Source: Paraglomus occultum
Taxonomy: Eukaryota; Glomeromycota; Glomeromycetes; Paraglomerales; Paraglomeraceae
DNA length: 15,488 nucleotides
Assembly: GCA_910592205.1 (NCBI GenBank)
Contig: CAJVPJ010000854.1
Coordinates: 1 to 15,488, forward strand
Direction of reading: 5' to 3'
The notes under the pieces were generated by a model that worked only from the letters and a program-made list of their open reading frames with translations, was not told the origin of the DNA and ran no database searches. A program made the position numbers and the translations under genes. Shown in pieces: positions 12,601 through 15,488 of this stretch. The first letter of the stretch is position 1. Each line of letters opens with the position of its first letter.

Positions 12601-14405
12601 GAAATTCTTGACAAATGAAACACGTTCATGTAATTTAGCGTGAGCAGGGTTTATCTGAATACGGGTAAATTTTTCGGAGCGTTTCTCGGAACGTTTGCGA
12701 GCTATATCGCGAGCTACATTTGTGAAATCTTTCATGCATTCATCCCATGTATAGAACACCTCTTCAGCACTGGACATTAGCCTTTCAAAGTCATCGTAAT
12801 CAGCGTACATTAACCGACGATTGCCCAAGACCTTGAGAAGTTGGTCGTTCAGATCGCGGGAAATCGCCTCGACAAGGTGAAGTGCCTTTTTGATTGGATA
12901 GGGTGATAATTTCAACTTTTTATTCAAGTGATTGAAAATCTGACGTAGAGAATCTCTGACTTTGCTAACATCCGTAGCAGACAATAGTTCATTCAGAGGA
13001 AAGTCTCTCATGAGTTGATTGTATCTGTGAACTTTCTCGGTCGCTTCTTTTAGTCGAGTGTCAGCATAGAATGATGTAGTCGCATGAAAACGCTTGGCCG
13101 TTTTCAACAGCTCTATTGTAAACGTCACTTCTTCACTCTTGAGTTGTTTTTCGATGCCTTCTAGCGCTTTCTCCATACTAAGCCAGAAGTTTATTTCTTG
13201 AATAGCCGTTCCATTAGCGGGGTCTCGGTCTAGCTTGGTGACCTTTTGGATTTCTTTGATCCAACCATTAACATCATTTTGGAGCTTATTGAGGAACGTG
13301 CTTTCGGTTAATAATTTAGGTTCTATTACGTCAACCGTGAGGCGGGTACCCTCGGCATTGCACTGAATACGAGAAAAGAGGTATAAATAAAGTTTGTCAG
13401 CATCAGCATAAGCTCAACTGCAAAACTAGATACTATTAAGCAGCGTTTACAAAAAAAGACCAACTTGAACCGATCTTCAATACCATCATCGACATATCAA
13501 ACACACCAATTTTTTCTTCTTACCTTTTTAATAGCTTCCGATACAACAGGATGAATACTTAAAACGATTTCCGGTATTTCCACATTCTGTTGCAAATGTA
13601 ACAATGCCAACTCTAATTCGGCAATCTTCTTCTTCGCCATAGGAATACCCATTTTCAAATCATCTTGTTTGGTTCTGATTCCCGTCTCGGCATTACCCCC
13701 CTTGGCGCTAACGTATGCATTGAAATACGGCGCAACAGCGTGATGGATGTACGAGTGGAGTGCCTCGTAGGGACTAACACCAGCTATGCCGGATTCTGTA
13801 GCCGCAGGCCCAGGGAGGTTAGTTATTTGGATTTGATTGCCAAGAGGACGGCCAGGATCGAGTGATGGCACTTCTTTTATTAAGGCAATGGAGGCCACAT
13901 AATTTGGTCCATATGATATTTCTTGACTTAACGAATACTTGTGAGAAGGAATAGACGGATCATCTGGAAATACAGAAAAGAAAATAGGCGTTTGAGGAAC
14001 AATTGAAGATTAACGATAAAGTTTGTTACATAAAGAATTTTTGCCGGATCGATCACTTCACTAACAAAATCATTGTTATCTAACACAATTTCACGAAATA
14101 GGATACGGCAGACGCGCAGTCTACCGTTGCTCGCCAATAATTATAGTCAAATGGTTGTTTCACATACCCAGTATCTTTGATAAATAAATAGCGTCTAATG
14201 ACGTATCATTCGCAAATTTTCGTAACAGTTCTACATTTTCGTGAAGCCATAAAGCGGCGAGTTCTTTTTCTTCTGTCCCAAGTAACAAAGGTAAAAGTTT
14301 GTCCAGATATTCTTGTAATAATATAGGTTCGAATACGGCTAGTGAAGCAGTCGCTCCATTATTATTTTGCGGCGTCTCAGCACCGCTTGCTGGGTCTTCT
14401 TCCAT
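106..14405 (-). CDS. DYN1: Cytoplasmic dynein-1 heavy chain, 3' end incomplete
   Basis: This encodes the motor subunit that hydrolyses ATP to walk toward microtubule minus ends, moving nuclei, vesicles and spindles as a homodimer with intermediate, light-intermediate and light chains. Exons by descending position: 14405-14168, 13963-13524, 13362-12229, 12147-11224, 11143-9362, 9290-7661, 7580-7139, 7061-1606 and 1518-106. The spliced frame gives about 4,486 residues: tail, linker, AAA1-AAA4 (P-loops at residues 1949, 2256, 2625 and 2967), stalk, AAA5, AAA6 and part of the C-terminal domain. The start ATG at 14405 follows an in-frame TAA ten codons upstream and is the first Met. The many invariant blocks, for example [31 protein letters not shown] and [20 protein letters not shown], identify dynein-1 rather than axonemal or IFT dynein. 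The visible length already resembles full-length family members (fungal about 4,300, human 4,646), but the end of the C-terminal domain is missing. No partner gene lies in the window. Confidence 0.97.
640..2140 (-). other. AAA6 module, interrupted by intron 8
   Basis: The sixth AAA+ module closes the ring and is degenerate for nucleotide binding. Blocks include [94 protein letters not shown] (Trp4125) and [52 protein letters not shown] and [12 protein letters not shown] follow. The 87-nt intron at 1519-1605 lies inside it. After splicing, the join reads [20 protein letters not shown], which matches the family in length. Retaining the intron would add 29 residues. Confidence 0.9.
1519..1605 (-). 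other. Intron 8 (87 nt, phase 1, in frame and stop-free)
   Basis: The donor is GTATGT after AATTTACCTG. The branch-like motif is ACCTAACTTC, and the acceptor is TTATTTTATTAG. Its length is 3 x 29 and it contains no stop in the host frame, so it is invisible to simple ORF finding. If read through, it would insert a hydrophobic stretch ([11 protein letters not shown]) into AAA6, with no counterpart in the family. Removing it gives [20 protein letters not shown], of normal length. Confidence 0.9.
2420..3084 (-). other. AAA5 module, residues about 3523-3744
   Basis: The fifth AAA+ module does not bind nucleotide in the family. It contains [57 protein letters not shown] and IDPSGQAT. The P-loop position is occupied by DPSGQA (residues 3622-3627), without the catalytic Lys, as expected. 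[40 protein letters not shown] and [20 protein letters not shown] follow. A buttress-like coiled segment (about 2160-2390, [20 protein letters not shown]) connects it to AAA6. Confidence 0.92.
3085..4030 (-). other. Stalk coiled coil CC1 and CC2 with microtubule-binding tip
   Basis: An antiparallel coiled coil carries the microtubule-binding domain at its tip. CC1 begins near [20 protein letters not shown] (about residue 3213) and runs through charged heptads such as [12 protein letters not shown]. The binding domain starts around [20 protein letters not shown], with Val3337 at codon 3643, and ends near [17 protein letters not shown], at about residue 3428. CC2 follows (about residues 3435-3517), from [13 protein letters not shown] to [17 protein letters not shown]. 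The proline that kinks the tip (NNPP) is conserved. Nothing suggests loss of microtubule binding. Confidence 0.92.
4040..4960 (-). other. AAA4 ATPase module, residues about 2898-3204
   Basis: This is the fourth AAA+ module, from which the stalk emerges. Walker A is GVSGSGKT at residues 2967-2974 (Gly codon at 4753), followed by [11 protein letters not shown]. Walker B is CFIMDESNV, with Asp3025 and Glu3026 (Asp codon at 4579). Other expected blocks are [57 protein letters not shown] and [34 protein letters not shown] leads into the stalk. Confidence 0.93.
5060..5960 (-). other. AAA3 regulatory ATPase site, residues about 2564-2864
   Basis: AAA3 gates communication between AAA1 and the stalk in dynein-1. 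Walker A is GPPGSGKT at residues 2625-2632 (Gly codon at 5779). Walker B is [12 protein letters not shown], with Asp2694 and Glu2695 (Asp codon at 5572). The segments [10 protein letters not shown]-type (here [15 protein letters not shown]), [18 protein letters not shown] and [14 protein letters not shown] are the expected sensor and lid blocks. Both key acidic residues are present, consistent with an active, hydrolysing AAA3. Confidence 0.93.
6250..7170 (-). other. AAA2 module, residues about 2188-2468
   Basis: This is the second AAA+ module, which in dynein-1 binds ATP structurally with little or no hydrolysis. Walker A is GPSGSGKS at residues 2256-2263. The Walker B-equivalent strand is [10 protein letters not shown], with Asp2336 and Asp2338 and no canonical catalytic Glu, matching the family. 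Downstream come [20 protein letters not shown] and [15 protein letters not shown]. The 77-nt intron 7062-7138 lies at its start, and splicing gives [18 protein letters not shown]. An acidic loop, [16 protein letters not shown], separates it from the AAA3 side. Confidence 0.92.
7062..7138 (-). other. Intron 7 (77 nt, phase 2)
   Basis: The donor is GTATTG after CTGACCAG and the acceptor is GTTTTATTTAG. A GGCTAATCG branch-like motif lies about 20 nt before the acceptor. The split Ser codon (AG plus T) gives [18 protein letters not shown]. The intron is stop-free for its last 74 nt in the downstream frame, so a naive ORF call extends into it. Confidence 0.93.
7300..8169 (-). other. AAA1 main ATPase site, residues about 1880-2143
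   Basis: AAA1 is the principal ATP-hydrolysing module of dynein. The Walker A motif GPAGTGKT lies at residues 1949-1956 (codons starting at 7964, Lys1955). Walker B is CFDEFNRL, with Asp2001 and Glu2002 (Asp codon at 7808). The module is introduced by [18 protein letters not shown] and RLGGSPF and carries [19 protein letters not shown] between the Walker motifs. The 80-nt intron 7581-7660 falls after Walker B, and splicing restores [20 protein letters not shown]. All catalytic residues I can check are present. Confidence 0.95.
7581..7660 (-). other. Intron 6 (80 nt, phase 1)
   Basis: The donor is GTAAGT after AATACGG. The acceptor is TTAAAATCACAG, behind a T-rich tract. The split glycine codon (G plus GT) restores [20 protein letters not shown] within AAA1. 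Confidence 0.95.
8170..9439 (-). other. Dynein linker domain (DHC_N2), residues about 1481-1880
   Basis: The linker is the mechanical lever that bends over the AAA ring during the power stroke. It starts near MALEEYLKQ at the end of exon 5 and continues through exon 6 with [46 protein letters not shown] and [20 protein letters not shown]. It passes [13 protein letters not shown] and [16 protein letters not shown] and ends before the AAA1 lead-in [12 protein letters not shown]. The 71-nt intron 9291-9361 interrupts its beginning between Gln and Val (phase 0). The close match to the family's linker core supports a functional motor. Confidence 0.9.
9291..9361 (-). other. Intron 5 (71 nt, phase 0)
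   Basis: The donor is GTATGT after TTGAAACAG and the acceptor is TGTCTATGTAG. The join gives [20 protein letters not shown] at the start of the linker. It is the shortest intron in the gene. Confidence 0.95.
11144..11223 (-). other. Intron 4 (80 nt, phase 0)
   Basis: The donor is GTATGA after CAAAAGAAG and the acceptor is CTCAACAAAG before GTGGATCG. The branch-like motif is ACCTAACG. The join reads [20 protein letters not shown], matching the family. GTATGA is the weakest donor of the set. Confidence 0.9.
12148..12228 (-). other. Intron 3 (81 nt, phase 0)
   Basis: The donor is GTGAGC after CCAAAG and the acceptor is TATTCTAACAG. An AACTAATCAG branch-like motif lies inside. The join gives [20 protein letters not shown], a strongly conserved dynein-1 tail segment. 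Confidence 0.93.
13363..13523 (-). other. Intron 2 (161 nt, phase 0)
   Basis: The donor is GTAAGA after GCTATTAAAAAG. The acceptor is CTCGTATTCAG, preceded by a pyrimidine-rich tract and a GCTGAC branch-like motif. The join reads [20 protein letters not shown], followed by [18 protein letters not shown], matching the dynein tail. Confidence 0.85.
13964..14167 (-). other. Intron 1 (204 nt, phase 1)
   Basis: The donor GTATGT follows ATACTGG at 14168 and the acceptor is TTTCTGTATTTCCAG ending at 13964. Joining restores a Gly/Asp codon, G plus AT, and gives [20 protein letters not shown], the expected variable segment before [12 protein letters not shown]. An in-frame TGA a few bases after the donor shows it must be removed. 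It is the longest intron in the gene. Confidence 0.85.
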
Positions 14406-14750
14406 ATTATCCGATCCGAAGTAAAAATTTTTTTATGCGACAAACGTTAGAAACGTTGTCGTGAACTAGTCGGCATAACAAGGAGAGAATTGATTCTTAT
14501 AACACCAATTAGGGGATGGGGGGTAAACGTCGTACAGGTTTGGGGAAGCAGGATGCGGGTATCCAGAACATCTGAAGATGATCGAAAATGGTAAAATGTG
14601 TTGCACAAAGGGTGAGATCGATTTCATTACAAGTTTTGTGGTACAAAATTCTAAAAGCATGAGATCAACAACATTCAAGACCCAAACTGGCATTACATAC
14701 CCGCAGGTACATGTGTTGTTGGAATGATTATGCTAATCCTTCTACATATT

Positions 14751-14766
14751 ACATGTATATACATGT
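14751..14766. repeat. 16-bp perfect palindrome
   Basis: ACATGTATATACATGT equals its own reverse complement. It lies about 350 bp upstream of the start codon in non-coding DNA. It could be a dimeric factor site or chance in AT-rich sequence. Confidence 0.8.
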
Positions 14767-14801
14767 GGATAACTGCTCCATAGCCCATAGTATTACGTAG
14801 C

Positions 14802-14820
14802 CCTGCATGAATACTGCAGG
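14802..14820. repeat. Inverted repeat CCTGCA / TGCAGG
   Basis: Six-base arms (14802-14807 and 14815-14820) are separated by seven bases. It lies close to the palindrome at 14751 in the upstream flank. Function is unknown. Confidence 0.6.
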
Positions 14821-15404
14821 CCACAACCAATTAAACTGGTGGCAGTCCCGCGTTCTTTATCTGAATTGAAGAAAATTGAGTAAAGCATGCAACATCAAAT
14901 CAATTCTATGACAAACCAAATGATAAGCTTCCAATCAAAATTATTCTTGTGGGAGCTTCCAATTATCATATACAACCTCGATGTAGACTGTTTAAGTAAA
15001 ATCGGCGAATATAAAAACACAGATCATGATATTATAATTCAGTATTTAATAATCACACGTTTAGCTTTAATATAATATTAAACCGTTTCGAGACAAGTTA
15101 GAAAAGTTTACGAGTAATTTTATAATCATGTGACAGCTAGGTGTGAATGACGTAGATTATTGATTGCGTAAAAGCATTGATGAAGGATATTCTCACTCGT
15201 GTTTTGTGTTGATGTAGGCATGGTTATATTCGCAGCCGGTTTTGTATATTCTTACTATTGCAGACAAACACTAAGTTGCTCACTAATAATAATTGTCAAA
15301 ATTGGAATAATCCACTGCGTTAAATACGGTACTACATACATAACGTTTAATTGCTTATGCAAACAAAGCTTTTTAATACTATTCCTGAACCTGCTCTTAC
15401 GTGT

Positions 15405-15425
15405 GGGGGGGGGGGGGGGGGGGGG
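15405..15425. repeat. Homopolymer run of 21 G
   Basis: Twenty-one consecutive G residues, flanked by GTGT and AAAA, lie about 1 kb upstream of the start codon. The run is seen directly; its true length is uncertain because long homopolymers are error-prone. Confidence 0.95.
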
Positions 15426-15488
15426 AAAAGTTTTGCGTGTGGCTCTCTATTTCCCGAATTTTAAAAAAAATTACCGACACGAAGTTTT

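Larger units (their letters stand above)
9440..14405 (-). other. Dynein tail region (DHC_N1), residues about 1-1480
   Basis: This is the N-terminal tail that dimerises the heavy chain and, in the family, binds intermediate and light-intermediate chains. Recognisable family blocks in order are [20 protein letters not shown] and [20 protein letters not shown] in exon 2, then [28 protein letters not shown] and [18 protein letters not shown] in exon 3. [38 protein letters not shown] and EVRNLLWL follow in exon 4, and [34 protein letters not shown] and [10 protein letters not shown] in exon 5. It is mostly alpha-helical by composition. The first about 80 residues are variable and acidic, as is usual. 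The region spans five introns, so coordinates include non-coding sequence. Confidence 0.9.
14406..15488. promoter_or_regulatory. Upstream flank of the dynein gene, no gene found
   Basis: These 1,083 bases precede the start codon and presumably hold the 5' UTR and promoter. They are AT-rich, and the short open frames in them (longest about 75 codons) resemble no family I know. I see no firm TATA or CCAAT element at a convincing distance on the minus strand. There is an A/T stretch (CATAAAAAAATTTTTAC) just upstream of the ATG, and a G-rich patch at about 14513-14523 reads as C-rich on the gene's strand. Its role is inferred only from position. Confidence 0.4.

Noticed and set aside
14466-14693. 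75-codon minus-strand open frame just upstream of the dynein start
   Set aside because: There is no recognisable domain, its composition looks like non-coding DNA, and an in-frame stop separates the flank from the dynein ATG.
14887-15075. 62-codon plus-strand open frame in the flank
   Set aside because: It is short and AT-rich with no motif, as expected by chance in AT-rich intergenic DNA.
1-15488. A novel multi-gene or defence-type system
   Set aside because: One well-known motor gene accounts for about 92 percent of the window, and I found no second gene, mobile element, CRISPR-like array or RNA gene.

Overview
The window holds one very large, intron-split eukaryotic gene on the minus strand: a cytoplasmic dynein-1 heavy chain (DYNC1H1 / fungal DYN1-nudA family). 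The start codon is at 14405. About 4,486 codons in nine exons can be read before the frame ends at about position 106, so the last part of the C-terminal domain is cut off or disrupted at the left edge. The organism is most likely a filamentous, possibly early-diverging, fungus. That is inference from compact GT-AG introns (six of eight are 71-87 nt), donors such as GTATGT and GTAAGT, CTAAC/CTAAT branch-like motifs, and the protein type. The exact lineage cannot be fixed by eye.

Layout from right to left, in the direction of transcription. Positions 15488-14406 are AT-rich upstream DNA with no convincing gene. They carry a run of 21 G and two short palindromic elements. Exons 1-5 (14405-9362) encode the cargo-binding and dimerising tail and the start of the linker. 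Exons 6 and 7 (9290-7139) encode the rest of the linker and the AAA1 ATPase. Exon 8 (7061-1606; 5,456 nt) encodes AAA2, AAA3, AAA4, the coiled-coil stalk with its microtubule-binding tip, AAA5 and the start of AAA6. Exon 9 (1518 to about 106) encodes the rest of AAA6 and part of the C-terminal domain. Exon joins were placed by GT-AG signals plus recovery of continuous dynein sequence across each junction, and codon phases are consistent at all eight.

Walker A and Walker B motifs are intact in AAA1-AAA4, and the stalk and microtubule-binding domain look normal, so the gene reads as a functional minus-end-directed motor up to the left edge. The observations most worth checking are an 87-nt intron (1519-1605) that is a multiple of three and stop-free, so it hides inside a single ORF, and a break in the coding frame at 98-106, beyond which dynein-like residues persist in other frames. 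I see no mobile element, CRISPR array, RNA gene or novel multi-gene system.
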